46,619 nt of DNA, from contig NZ_SCTW01000039.1 in assembly GCF_004322395.1 (NCBI RefSeq), positions 1-46,619 on the forward strand. The letters run 5' to 3'. Shown in pieces: positions 1-8,984 of the stretch; position 1 is the first letter of the stretch, and the number at the start of each line of letters is the position of its first letter. This stretch comes from Methylobacter sp. Lineage in GTDB: Bacteria > Pseudomonadota > Gammaproteobacteria > Methylococcales > Methylomonadaceae. The position numbers and the translations under genes were made by a program. Under the pieces are notes generated by a model. The model did not search any database. It saw only the letters and a list, made by a program, of their open reading frames with translations, and was not told the DNA's origin.

Positions 1-1101
<1,101 letters not shown>

Positions 1102-1106
1102 AAAAG

Positions 1107-1194
1107 CAGGCGAAGGGCGAAAGGCGAAAGACAAAAGATGGAAACCATGAGTCTTGTGTCCTTAGCCTTTTGCCCTTAGCCTTTTGCCTCGTCC
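1107..1194. repeat. Heptamer-repeat inverted arms between eno and ftsB
   Basis: The left arm has tandem GGCGAAR units (GGCGAAG, GGCGAAA, GGCGAAA). The right arm holds the reverse complement of related units (CCTTAGCC, TTTTGCC). The whole spacer can fold into a long imperfect hairpin. The same heptamer family recurs at 1468–1528 and 30614–30714. It may act as a terminator or attenuator between eno and ftsB; no T-run is seen, so that role is only inferred. Confidence 0.75.
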
Positions 1195-1464
1195 ATGAAA
1201 ATCTTCATTGCGATCATTATTCTGTTAATTATCCATTTTCAATATCGGATATGGATTGGCGACGGTAGCGTTGCGCAGATCGATGCTTATCAACAACGCC
1301 TTGATGATTTAAAAAAGCAGGTGGAAGAAAAAAGACAGCGTAATGAAGCGCTTTACGCCGAAGTGCTGGATTTAAGGAAAGGACAGGAAGCCATTGAGGA
1401 ACGGGCAAGGGATGAATTAGGGATGATTAAAGAGGATGAAACGTTTTTTCATGTGCTTGAGTGA
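1195..1464 (+). CDS. ftsB: Cell division protein FtsB
   Basis: Small bitopic inner-membrane protein of the divisome FtsQLB complex, which links FtsQ to FtsL and helps activate septal peptidoglycan synthesis. 89 residues, a normal length. Residues 2–17 form a hydrophobic membrane segment right after the N-terminal Met-Lys. Residues 25–75 are charged, heptad-like coiled coil (QRLDDLKKQVEEKRQRNEAL). The conserved ARDELGMIKEDE motif follows at about 71–82. It lies between eno and ispD, the usual gammaproteobacterial place for ftsB. Repeat palindromes flank it on both sides, so it may be uncoupled from its neighbours in transcription. The start ATG sits just inside the end of the upstream repeat arm, with no obvious Shine-Dalgarno. 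Confidence 0.93.
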   Translation: MKIFIAIIILLIIHFQYRIWIGDGSVAQIDAYQQRLDDLKKQVEEKRQRNEALYAEVLDLRKGQEAIEERARDELGMIKEDETFFHVLE

Positions 1465-1467
1465 TGA

Positions 1468-1528
1468 GACGAAAGGCAAAAGGCTAAGGGCGAAAAAAGC
1501 ATGCGCCTTTTGCCTTTTGCCTTTCGTC
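1468..1528. repeat. 17-bp perfect inverted repeat of heptamer units, ftsB–ispD
   Basis: GACGAAAGGCAAAAGGC (1468–1484) is perfectly mirrored by its reverse complement at 1512–1528, with a 27-nt centre that includes GGCGAAAA. It belongs to the GGCNAAA heptamer family. The right arm is open in the ispD frame and would add about 15 hydrophobic residues to IspD if translated, so it is not counted as coding. Confidence 0.85.
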
Positions 1529-1545
1529 TTTTATCTTTTTTCCAA

Positions 1546-2238
1546 ATGACCAATTCAACAAAATTCTGGGCTATCGTCCCCGCTGCCGGTGTCGGCAAAC
1601 GTATGCAGGCCGACCGGCCTAAACAATACCTGGAACTTGCCGGAAAAACGGTTATCGAGCATACCCTGCTGCGCTTGTTGCAGGCCGATGTTTTTGCCGC
1701 GATCGCCGTTGCGGTTTCAGAAGAAGACCCTTATTGGCCTGATCTGGCAATATCGCAGCATAAAAACATCATCACAGCTCCCGGCGGCAAAGAGCGGGCG
1801 GATTCCGTGCTTTCTGGATTAAAGACTATCAGAGAGCAAGCATCCGATGACGACTGGGTACTGGTGCATGATGCGGCCAGACCCTGCATTACGGCGGCCG
1901 ACATTCGTCATCTTATCGATACGCTGGTTAACGACGACGTGGGCGGGATTCTGGCTTTGGCTTCTCCGGATACTTTGAAACAAGTTCAGGGTAACTCCAT
2001 TACCGGAACGATGGATAGGAGCCATATCTGGCGTGCATTGACGCCGCAGATGTTCCGTTACGGCATGTTAAAAACTGCATTGGAACAAACTCAAGGCAAC
2101 CCTGCCATCACCGATGATGCCAGTGCTCTGGAGTTACAGGGATTGCGGCCAAAAATCGTCGAGGGCCGTCCCGATAATATTAAAATCACCCGCCCGGAAG
2201 ACCTGGCACTAGCGCAATTTTATATGGAGCAGCAATGA
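1546..2238 (+). CDS. ispD: 2-C-methyl-D-erythritol 4-phosphate cytidylyltransferase
   Basis: Third step of the MEP isoprenoid pathway: MEP plus CTP gives CDP-ME and pyrophosphate; cytoplasmic. The nucleotidyltransferase loop PAAGVGKRM and following [16 protein letters not shown] are at the N-terminus. VHDAARPC is mid-protein, and ITDDASALE and [17 protein letters not shown] are near the C-terminus. 230 residues from the ATG at 1546, a normal length. The frame stays open up to an ATG at 1501, but those extra 15 residues are encoded by the right arm of a heptamer-repeat palindrome and do not resemble IspD. No strong ribosome binding site is visible before 1546. Its stop overlaps the ispF start by four bases (ATGA), implying coupled translation. 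Confidence 0.95.
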   Translation: MTNSTKFWAIVPAAGVGKRMQADRPKQYLELAGKTVIEHTLLRLLQADVFAAIAVAVSEEDPYWPDLAISQHKNIITAPGGKERADSVLSGLKTIREQASDDDWVLVHDAARPCITAADIRHLIDTLVNDDVGGILALASPDTLKQVQGNSITGTMDRSHIWRALTPQMFRYGMLKTALEQTQGNPAITDDASALELQGLRPKIVEGRPDNIKITRPEDLALAQFYMEQQ

Positions 2239-2708
2239 TTAGAGTAGGCCAAGGTTACGATGTACACCGCTTCAAAGACGGCGGAGAAGTTATTTTAGGC
2301 GGCGTGAAAATAGACTACGAACAAGGCCTGGAAGCGCATTCCGACGGCGACGTGGTTTTGCACGCACTATGCGATGCGATATTGGGAGCTGCGGCCCTGG
2401 GCGACATAGGCAAGCATTTTCCCGATACCGATCCCGAATTTAAAGGTGCCGACAGCCGCGTTTTATTGCGCCATGTTTACGGCATCGTACAGGACAAAGG
2501 CTACAAACTGGTCAATGCCGACATTACCATCATTGCCCAGGCGCCGAAAATGTCGCCGCATACCGCCGCGATGTGTCGTAATATCGCCGATGATCTGCAT
2601 GTAGATGTCGATTGCATCAACGTCAAAGCGACCACCACCGAAAAGCTGGGCTTTGAAGGACGCAAAGAAGGCATTGCCGTACAAGCGATAGTCCTGATCG
2701 AAAAATAG
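2235..2708 (+). CDS. ispF: 2-C-methyl-D-erythritol 2,4-cyclodiphosphate synthase
   Basis: Fifth step of the MEP pathway: cyclises CDP-ME 2-phosphate to MEcPP with release of CMP; a trimeric zinc enzyme in the family. 157 residues, the standard length. Metal ligands are visible as Asp9 and His11 in GYDVHRF and His43 in the [17 protein letters not shown] stretch (about residues 35–51). [18 protein letters not shown] and [18 protein letters not shown] are family signatures. Translationally coupled to ispD through ATGA. A CACGAAA-type repeat follows, so the operon probably ends here. Confidence 0.97.
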   Translation: MIRVGQGYDVHRFKDGGEVILGGVKIDYEQGLEAHSDGDVVLHALCDAILGAAALGDIGKHFPDTDPEFKGADSRVLLRHVYGIVQDKGYKLVNADITIIAQAPKMSPHTAAMCRNIADDLHVDVDCINVKATTTEKLGFEGRKEGIAVQAIVLIEK

Positions 2709-2742
2709 CCGGGCTATTTCCCCTAATTTAAAAATCGCAATT

Positions 2743-2868
2743 GTCCACGAAAAACACGAAAGGCACGAAATAAAACAGGGCGTTGCATTGACTGTACTTG
2801 CCCCCTTGGCGATGACCTCTAAAGGTTGCTAATTGAAAATTTTCGTGATTTTCGTGTTTTTCGTGGAC
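2743..2868. repeat. CACGAAARR-unit inverted repeat element
   Basis: A 126-bp element. The left arm starts GTCCACGAAAAACACGAAAG at 2743 and continues with another CACGAAA unit. The right arm (2842–2868) is the approximate reverse complement and ends TTTTTCGTGGAC. Each arm is GTC plus three 9-nt units of the form CACGAAARR. Related elements are at 26553–26580 and 44728–44928. The right arm is open in the truD frame, which creates a false N-terminal extension. Confidence 0.85.
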
Positions 2869-2888
2869 GAAATGATTTATCTAAGCAT

Positions 2889-3908
2889 ATGCAAAACATT
2901 GAAATCCCCGTCTGGCCTTATGTTTACGGTGGGCCGTCCGGCACCGGCAAAATCCGAAGCTTGCCCGAAGACTTTATCGTTAAGGAAAACCTGTCCTTTG
3001 AGCCGTCAGGCGCTGGCGAACACGCTTTCTTGCAAATAGAGAAAAAAGGCGAAAATACCGAATATGTCGCCAGACAATTGTCCAGGTTTGCGAATGTCAG
3101 ACAACGCGATGTCAGTTACGCGGGCTTAAAAGACCGGTACGCAGTCACGACTCAATGGTTCAGCGTCTGGTTGCCCGGTAAAGCCGATCCCGACTGGACA
3201 CGGTTCGAATCGGACAGCGCCAAAGTGTTGCACGCTGTCCGCCATGCCAGAAAACTGAAGCGCGGCGTGTTGTCAGGCAACAGCTTTAAACTGAATATCC
3301 GCAACTGGCAGGGCGATCAAGCAGAAACTATTCAGCAACTGGAGCAGATTAAAGTCAACGGCATCGCCAATTATTTCGGCTCGCAACGCTTTGGAAATGA
3401 GGGCCAAAATGTTAGTAGGGCTTTGGCAATGTTTGAGGGGGCAAAAGTGGGTCGGGAGCAACGCAGCATTTATTTGTCGGCGGCTCGGTCTTATTTGTTC
3501 AACCTGATTTTGGCTGAGCGGGTTACACAAAATAGCTGGAACCAACCGGTTGCGGGCGATACTTACCAATTCGACTTGTCGCACAGTTGTTTCCAATCGT
3601 ATCAGCCGGACGCGGAAATCATACGTCGATTAACGACAAAAGAAATTCATCCTACCGGGGTGCTATGGGGCAAGGGAGATGCCGATATTTCGGCTGATGC
3701 ACTTGATATTGAGCAAGCTGTCATCGATGCCCACCAACAATTGGCTAAGGGTTTGATAGCGAGTGGTGTTGACCGGGACAGGCGCGCGTTAAGGGTTAAT
3801 GTGCAGGATTTATGCTGGCAGTTCGTTGACAGCGCAACACTGGAGCTTTGTTTTACCTTGTCTGCGGGAAGCTACGCAACGTCGGTGCTGCGCGAACTTA
3901 TCGTATGA
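2889..3908 (+). CDS. truD: tRNA pseudouridine(13) synthase TruD
   Basis: Converts U13 of tRNA-Glu to pseudouridine in the known enzyme; cytoplasmic. The TruD family signature SYAGLKDRYAVTTQWFSVWLPG, holding the presumed catalytic Asp in GLKDR, lies at about residues 76–97. NYFGSQRFGNEGQNV and ALRVNVQDLCWQF are further family landmarks. 339 residues from ATG 2889, close to the usual length. The frame is open back to a TTG at 2826, but the 21 extra residues are encoded by the CACGAAA repeat arm, while MQNIEIPVWPYVYGGP is a natural N-terminus. In enterobacteria truD sits beside ispF, and here too apart from the repeat. The 3' side is followed by about 400 bp of AT-rich non-coding sequence. Confidence 0.95.
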   Translation: MQNIEIPVWPYVYGGPSGTGKIRSLPEDFIVKENLSFEPSGAGEHAFLQIEKKGENTEYVARQLSRFANVRQRDVSYAGLKDRYAVTTQWFSVWLPGKADPDWTRFESDSAKVLHAVRHARKLKRGVLSGNSFKLNIRNWQGDQAETIQQLEQIKVNGIANYFGSQRFGNEGQNVSRALAMFEGAKVGREQRSIYLSAARSYLFNLILAERVTQNSWNQPVAGDTYQFDLSHSCFQSYQPDAEIIRRLTTKEIHPTGVLWGKGDADISADALDIEQAVIDAHQQLAKGLIASGVDRDRRALRVNVQDLCWQFVDSATLELCFTLSAGSYATSVLRELIV

Positions 3909-4304
3909 TAAGGCTATAAGCAGGGCTGTTACTGTTCTGGTATTTCCGTCTTGAGCAATCGCTCTTTATCGTTCACTTGAAAAAAGCAGTAAAATAAAAT
4001 ATTTAACTTAACCGTTTTGGCTGGTTTTGAATAAAAGATCCTGCCAACTCATCTGCGTTAGCAAATTGAAAGGGAAAATATCTTTTTTATAATATTTTTT
4101 AATAAAATAGTCAGGTTACTTTTTCTGTGCAATACTTGAACTGGTCATATAAAAATATATGAGTAATACATATAGGATCATGCGCTAAAAATTAAATTAA
4201 ATTAAATTAAATTAAATCAATATAAATAAATTATGATTATGTACTATTATTTATTTTATTGATTTTTATCATTTTTCTGATCGTTTTTGGCAAGGGAATC
4301 GATT
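3909..4304. other. AT-rich intergenic region with ATTAA tandem repeat
   Basis: 396 bp with no plausible gene. Base composition falls abruptly towards A+T compared with truD. It holds five perfect tandem ATTAA units at 4191–4215 (simple sequence repeat) about 90 bp before the next start codon. A Shine-Dalgarno-like AAGGGA lies at 4292–4297 ahead of ATG 4305. The promoter for the broken gene downstream is presumably here, but no clear −35/−10 pair stands out. Confidence 0.6.
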
Positions 4305-4848
4305 ATGCCAACTCAGCTTGAAGTATTATTGGATAAAATGAAAGCCTTGGAAAATGAGCTGGTTGGTGAGTTACAAAAACAGCAAGAAGAATTTTTAAAA
4401 GAATATTCCAAACAATTATTAAAATATATAACTGATGCAAAATTAAAAAACATCATCACTATCCCATTTATATGGGGCTGTATTATTCCTGTAGCATTAA
4501 TGGGCATAACTATCAGTCTATACTAAGCAATTTGTTTTCCTCTGTATGGTATACCGAAAGTAAAAAAGCATGACTATATTGTTTTCGATAGACAATATCT
4601 TAATTATTTAAATGCCATAGAAAAAATTAATTGCGCTTATTGTAGTTATGTTAATGGTTTGTTTGGTTATTTACAGAAAATAGCTGGGCGCACAGAGCAA
4701 TTTTGGTGTCCAATTAAACATGCTAAACGTATTAAAAGCCTGAATAGCCGTTATCGCCGTTATCAAAAATTTTTCGATTATTGGAGATGCCAAAACATAT
4801 CGATTTAAAATTGAAGAAACCCGGCATGATTTTAAAGATTTAGAGTAA
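4305..4848 (+). pseudogene. Broken gene: coiled-coil/membrane protein with conserved Cys-rich C-terminal domain
   Basis: An intact ATG start with good Shine-Dalgarno opens 73 codons: an N-terminal coiled coil (MPTQLEVLLDKMKALENELV) and a hydrophobic segment (IITIPFIWGCIIPVALM) ending at TAA 4524–4526. The same frame continues without further stops as AICFPLYGIPKVKKHDYIVF, then INCAYCSYVNGL and AGRTEQFWCPIKHAKRI. This is the C-terminal half I recognise from a proteobacterial protein family of unknown function, where the segment normally reads continuously as LYQ-A-CFP. The TAA stands where Gln (CAA) is expected, so a single C-to-T change explains it. A second lesion, one extra T at about 4780–4782, shifts the frame; removing it restores DYGDAKTYRF and a stop at 4846–4848. 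Alternatives are sequencing error or stop readthrough. No function is assigned. Confidence 0.75.
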
Positions 4849-4913
4849 AAATCAATCATACCGAGGATGTATTGGCAGCATAAAAACATAGAAAGTGTTC
4901 AGTAACATCCTGA

Positions 4914-5456
4914 TTATGGATAAACAATGCTGGCTTTGGGCCCTTGATCGTCATCTTCTTCAATATAGCGTACTTCATCGCCAACTTTCAACGCGTCAAA
5001 TCCATCTCCCGTGACACTGTTTCGATGGAAATAAACGTCATGACCGTCTTCTGCTGTAAGGAAACCGTGATCTTTTTCCGGCAACAACCGAATAACAGTT
5101 CCGGTAGATTGCAAGTCATGCGATTTAACTTTGCCTCGCTGAACTCGCGCGTAATCTTCCAGCTGTCTTATCGCCGCATTAAAGGCATCGCGTATGGCTA
5201 TATAAATATCCTCGTAGGCTTTTTTGTCATGATGTTCCCTGCTGATGACCAGTTCTTTATGCGGAGTAGTGAGGTCAATACGAATATGATATTGATTACC
5301 TTGATGGTGGCGGTGGTGCTCGGCTTCCACCGCAACCCTGCAACTCATAATATGCGAATGGAATCTATCCAGCTTGCTTACTTTTTCGCGGATTTTAGCC
5401 TCAACAGCGTCAGAGTGGGGTATTCCGCGGAAAGTAATTTGTAACGGGATTTGCAT
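4914..5456 (-). CDS. HPF/RaiA-type ribosome-associated protein fused to a cold-shock domain
   Basis: 180 residues in two modules. Residues 1 to about 105 match the HPF/RaiA (sigma-54 modulation/S30EA) fold: MQIPLQITFRGIPHSDAVEA, KIREKVSKLDRFHSHI, the basic VEAEHHRHHQG, and KKAYEDIYIAIRDAFNAAIRQLED. Residues about 113–180 form a cold-shock/OB-fold: GTVIRLLPEKDHGFLTAEDG, DVYFHRNSV, GDEVRYIEEDDDQGPKAS. HPF proteins bind the 30S subunit in the stationary phase, and the cold-shock domain should bind single-stranded RNA, so a ribosome-hibernation or stress role is inferred. It lacks the classical long-HPF dimerisation domain. It lies 53 bp downstream of a stand-alone cold-shock gene on the same strand and may be co-transcribed with it. 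Confidence 0.88.
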   Translation of the reverse strand: MQIPLQITFRGIPHSDAVEAKIREKVSKLDRFHSHIMSCRVAVEAEHHRHHQGNQYHIRIDLTTPHKELVISREHHDKKAYEDIYIAIRDAFNAAIRQLEDYARVQRGKVKSHDLQSTGTVIRLLPEKDHGFLTAEDGHDVYFHRNSVTGDGFDALKVGDEVRYIEEDDDQGPKASIVYP

Positions 5457-5509
5457 AATTTAGCTGCTATATTAAGGTTAAACATGAGGATGAGTTGTCT
5501 ATTGTGATA

Positions 5510-5722
5510 TTAAAGAATTATTAAATCCTCAGCTTGCGGGCCTTTTTTTCCTTGCGTTATATTGAATTGCACCTTTTGCCCATCGCTCAATGATTTGAAC
5601 CCCGTGGTGGTGATGTTGCTGTAATGAACGAAAACATCAGGGCCTTTTTCCTGTTCGATGAAACCAAAGCCCTTGCTAGCGTTAAACCATTTAACTGTAC
5701 CGGTGTTAGATTTTGTAGACAT
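5510..5722 (-). CDS. CspA-family cold-shock protein
   Basis: Single cold-shock domain of 70 residues, the usual size. It has RNP1-type KGFGFIE (within [13 protein letters not shown]), RNP2-type VFVHYSNI, and the ending [12 protein letters not shown]. In the family these act as cytoplasmic RNA chaperones that melt mRNA structure. The start ATG at 5722 has AGGAT about seven bases upstream on the minus strand. The preceding 161 bp up to the DUF2934 gene is gene-free and AT-rich, consistent with the long leader typical of cspA mRNAs. The exact paralogue (CspA, C, D or E) cannot be decided. Confidence 0.95.
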   Translation of the reverse strand: MSTKSNTGTVKWFNASKGFGFIEQEKGPDVFVHYSNITTTGFKSLSDGQKVQFNITQGKKGPQAEDLIIL

Positions 5723-5883
5723 AATAATATCCTAAATAATAATTTGTAATTGAGAAGTTGATTAATTTTGATTTTCGGTAAATGAAATATATTTACTCGA
5801 CAGATAATAGAGCAGTATTATTTGGTTTTCATAATATCTCCAAAAACATATAAGTTAATTGAAAGAATTTAAATAAATTGTGA
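5723..5883 (-). promoter_or_regulatory. Probable long leader/promoter of the cold-shock gene
   Basis: 161 bp of AT-rich sequence between the DUF2934 stop and the cold-shock start, transcribed on minus. CspA-type genes usually carry long structured 5' leaders. The assignment rests on position and composition only; no conserved cold box was confirmed. Confidence 0.35.
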
Positions 5884-6096
5884 TTAATGGGTATTTTTAA
5901 TCTTCATTTCTCTAAATTCCAGTTCAGCCTCTATCCAGTCATCAAATTCATGGCCCGGTTCAAAACCTCTTTTCTCCGCCTTGTAAAAGGCAAGCTCAGC
6001 AATTTTGGTGTAACAGTCTGGAAGATTGATCGGCGTAGAATCCCCTTTGGGATTTAAATTTACTTCTTTAACAGCCGCTCTCATTTTCTTTCCCAT
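5884..6096 (-). CDS. Small DUF2934-type protein
   Basis: 70 residues. The core IAELAFYKAEKRGFEPGHEF plus DDWIEAELE (about residues 32–60) is the hallmark of DUF2934, a short domain found alone or at the ends of proteins in many proteobacteria; its function is unknown. The first 25 residues are basic and probably disordered (GKKMRAAVKEVNLNPKG). Either Met1 (6096) or Met5 (6084) could be the start; a purine-rich GGGAAAG lies close before Met5. It is transcribed away from the Lon-type protease gene, with a 478-bp divergent gap, and towards the cold-shock genes, which suggests but does not show a stress link. Confidence 0.8.
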   Translation of the reverse strand: MGKKMRAAVKEVNLNPKGDSTPINLPDCYTKIAELAFYKAEKRGFEPGHEFDDWIEAELEFREMKIKNTH

Positions 6097-6574
6097 TCAT
6101 AGCTAAATTGCTTGATTAATCTAGCGTTTTAGACAAAGCGTAGAAAAATCTAACGGTAAGCATTTAAACAAAAAATCTACAATAAATATATTAGTGCAAA
6201 TACTTAGTTTGGCCGTAATTTTACAAAAAATAAATAAATTAAACTTTATCTATGCAGTCTAAAGTTTGATGGGAATGATGCAAAATACGCGATTTTATAT
6301 TGTGTAAGTAATTATACGTAGGCGGATTATGTAAGTAGTTATTCGTAAGCTGATTAAGATAAAACATAAGCAGGAATAAAGCTTTGTTAAAGGTTACAAC
6401 AATGTTCTGGAAACATAGTTAAATTGCGGTTATGATCATATTATGATTTTATAATTATTATTAACTTAATAGTTATAGATAATTTTAATAAGGTATATTT
6501 TTTCACCAAGTGCAGATAGCGTACATTTAACGCTATCAATTATGAACTGAGTTTTCTACCTAGAGTATATAACT
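6097..6574. other. Divergent intergenic region, DUF2934 / Lon-type protease
   Basis: 478 bp of AT-rich sequence that must hold promoters for both divergent genes. No protein gene or RNA gene is evident. The only clear internal structure is a tandem direct repeat at 6304–6357. Upstream of ATG 6575 no strong Shine-Dalgarno is visible. Confidence 0.55.
6304..6357. repeat. Two-copy 27-bp tandem direct repeat upstream of the Lon-type gene
   Basis: Copy 1 (6304–6330, starting GTAAGTAATTATACGTAGGC) and copy 2 (6331–6357, starting GTAAGTAGTTATTCGTAAGC) match at 22 of 27 positions. It lies about 220 bp before the Lon-type start codon, where it could be a pair of regulator binding sites. This is positional inference only. 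Confidence 0.7.
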
Positions 6575-8980
6575 ATGAAAAATACACCATTAAATCCTTC
6601 AGAACTCTATAAACCATGCAATGTTGAGCAATTAAAATTCAATTCCACCGAGGAGTTGGAAGACATCGATATTACCGTTGGCCAGCAACGCGCTGTGGAA
6701 GCTGTCAAATTAGGCATGCGCATGCATAAAAACGGTTACAACATTTTTGCAATGGCCCCTTCCGGCACCGGTAAACTGACTACCATACGACAATTAGTCG
6801 AACACGAAGCGAGTCGGCAAGACATTCCTTCGGAGTGGTGTTATGTAAATAATTTTAGCCAGCCGGCTAAACCGAAGGTTATTAACTTCACGCCGGGGCA
6901 AGGCAAGATTTTCCAACACGACATGACGCAGCTGATCGACGAGCTGAGCATTGCGATCCCTTCGGCGTTCGACGGTGAAGAATACCGTTCCAGAGCGGGC
7001 GAGCTTGAAAGCGAATCGCGGCAACGGGAAATAAATGAACTCAGTCAATTACGTGAAGAGGCAGCGAACGCCCATATTCTTCTCACAGAAACCGCAACCG
7101 GCTATGCGTTTTCACCTGCGAATGAAAATAACGAGATTATCGGCCCAGAGCAATTCAATAAGTTTGATAAAGACAAGCAGCACGAAATACAAAAAACCAT
7201 TTTCGACTTGCAGGAACGCTTGGCAAAACTGTTAAAAAACTTTCCCATCTGGCGTAAGGAAACCAAACGTAAACTGCAAGCCCTTAATCGGGAAGTTGCG
7301 GAACAGGCTGTCAATCATTCCATAGACGACCTGATTGAAAAATACGCCAAACAGGAAACCGTTCTTAATTATCTGAATGATGCTCAAAAAGATATTATTG
7401 AGCATGTCCTGGATTTTCTTCCTCGTAGCGAAAAAATGCTGCCTTTTATGGAAATGGCCCAGGAATCCAATCCGTTTAAACGCTATTACGTTAATCTAAT
7501 GGTGGATTTTAGCGGCAAGAAATCGGCGCCGGTCATTTATGAAGATCATCCGAATTACAACAATCTTGTAGGACGGATAGATCACCAAGCTTACATGGGA
7601 TCGTTAGTCACCGATTTCACGATGATCAAGCCCGGTGCGCTACATAAAGCCAATGGCGGTTATTTGATTATCGATGCCCGGAAACTACTGTTTCAGCCAT
7701 ACGCTTGGGAAACTCTTAAAAGAACCTTGAAGTCGGGCGAAATCCGTATTGAATCGTTGGAACATACACTTAGCCTAATCAGCGCCACCTCGCTGGAGCC
7801 GGAACCTATACCACTTAATGTAAAGCTCATCCTGATGGGTGAGCCGCTAATTTACTATTTGTTAAGTCAATATGATCCTGAGTTTCACGATCTTTTTAAA
7901 ATAGCGGCTGATTTTGACGAAACAGTTGCAAGGCAAGAGGGTGATCATGACTACGTCCGGTTATTGGCGACTATCGCCCGCCGCGAAAAATTGCGCCCGC
8001 TTAGCCAAAACGCTGTCGCCAGGGTTATAGAACATAGTTCAAGAATGGTCGGCGATGCGGAAAAACTGATAACCCATCTGCGTAGTATAAGAGACTTGTT
8101 AACAGAGTCGGATTATTGGGCGGGGCATAATGGGCACGAGCAAATTACCAACAGCGATGTGCAACAGGCCATTGATCATAAAACTCACCGTTTGGATAAA
8201 ATCAGGGAAAAGCTGTACGAAAATATTCATCGAGGCACGGTATTAATAGATACTGAAGGCAAGGTTACCGGACAGGTTAACGGTCTTTCGGTAATGCAAC
8301 TGGGTGAGTTCAGCTTTGGGCAACCTTCCAGGATTACCGCAACTACCCGTTTAGGCAGTGGAAAAATGGTGGATATCGAACGTGAAACTAAATTAGGCGG
8401 GGCTATTCATTCAAAGGGCGTATTGATATTGTCGAGTTTTATCGCCGCCCGGTATTGCAGAAAAACGCCGTTTTCTTTAGCGGCCAGTTTGGTTTTCGAA
8501 CAATCCTACGGGCATGTTGAAGGCGACAGCGCATCTTTGGCTGAACTTTGCGCAATTTTATCCTCAGTCGCCCAAATTCCGTTACGGCAGGATCTGGCTA
8601 TCACCGGTTCAGTTAATCAACTGGGGAATGTTCAGCCAATTGGCGGAGTTAATGAAAAAATTGAGGGATTTTTCGATATTTGCGTCAAAAAAGGCTTAAC
8701 CGGTACCCAAGGCGTCATTATTCCCGCCACCAATATTAAGCATTTAATGCTGCGTTGGGATGTGGTGCACGCTGCTCAATCCGGTCATTTCAATATCTAC
8801 GCAGTAACAACCGTGGATGATGCCGTTGAGCTGCTTACCGACATGAACTCGGGCGCTCTTAATGAACAAGGCGTTTACCAGCATGATTCGTTTAACGGTC
8901 AGGTTGAAGCTCAGTTATTGCAATTTACCAGAATTAAAAAAGAATTTATTGGTAGAGAGGATTATAAGTCAGGTAGTTAA
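6575..8980 (+). CDS. Lon-family ATP-dependent protease (LonB/YcbZ-like)
   Basis: 801-residue AAA+ protease with no LAN substrate-binding N-domain, so not classical LonA. Walker A APSGTGKLT lies at residues 61–69. A long helical insertion (about 140–270) follows, then an AAA region with GGYLIIDARKLL and LKLILMGE-like strands (VKLILMGEPLIYY). The Lon proteolytic domain spans about 590–770, with Ser652 in GDSASLAE and Lys695 in GGVNEKIEGF. The 43-residue Ser–Lys spacing equals that of E. coli Lon. Both catalytic residues are intact. It should unfold and degrade proteins in the cytoplasm; substrates are unknown. It converges with the htpX-like gene, with only four bases between stops. Confidence 0.93.
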   Translation: MKNTPLNPSELYKPCNVEQLKFNSTEELEDIDITVGQQRAVEAVKLGMRMHKNGYNIFAMAPSGTGKLTTIRQLVEHEASRQDIPSEWCYVNNFSQPAKPKVINFTPGQGKIFQHDMTQLIDELSIAIPSAFDGEEYRSRAGELESESRQREINELSQLREEAANAHILLTETATGYAFSPANENNEIIGPEQFNKFDKDKQHEIQKTIFDLQERLAKLLKNFPIWRKETKRKLQALNREVAEQAVNHSIDDLIEKYAKQETVLNYLNDAQKDIIEHVLDFLPRSEKMLPFMEMAQESNPFKRYYVNLMVDFSGKKSAPVIYEDHPNYNNLVGRIDHQAYMGSLVTDFTMIKPGALHKANGGYLIIDARKLLFQPYAWETLKRTLKSGEIRIESLEHTLSLISATSLEPEPIPLNVKLILMGEPLIYYLLSQYDPEFHDLFKIAADFDETVARQEGDHDYVRLLATIARREKLRPLSQNAVARVIEHSSRMVGDAEKLITHLRSIRDLLTESDYWAGHNGHEQITNSDVQQAIDHKTHRLDKIREKLYENIHRGTVLIDTEGKVTGQVNGLSVMQLGEFSFGQPSRITATTRLGSGKMVDIERETKLGGAIHSKGVLILSSFIAARYCRKTPFSLAASLVFEQSYGHVEGDSASLAELCAILSSVAQIPLRQDLAITGSVNQLGNVQPIGGVNEKIEGFFDICVKKGLTGTQGVIIPATNIKHLMLRWDVVHAAQSGHFNIYAVTTVDDAVELLTDMNSGALNEQGVYQHDSFNGQVEAQLLQFTRIKKEFIGREDYKSGS

Positions 8981-8984
8981 CGAC

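Noticed and set aside
1501-1545. 15-residue N-terminal extension of IspD
   Set aside because: It is encoded by the right arm of the heptamer palindrome and has no IspD similarity; ATG 1546 gives the normal length.
2826-2888. 21-residue N-terminal extension of TruD from a TTG
   Set aside because: Encoded by the CACGAAA repeat arm; ATG 2889 begins the family-like sequence.
4671-4889. Minus-strand ORF opposite the broken gene
   Set aside because: Shadow of the conserved plus-strand sequence; no similarity to known proteins and no ribosome site.
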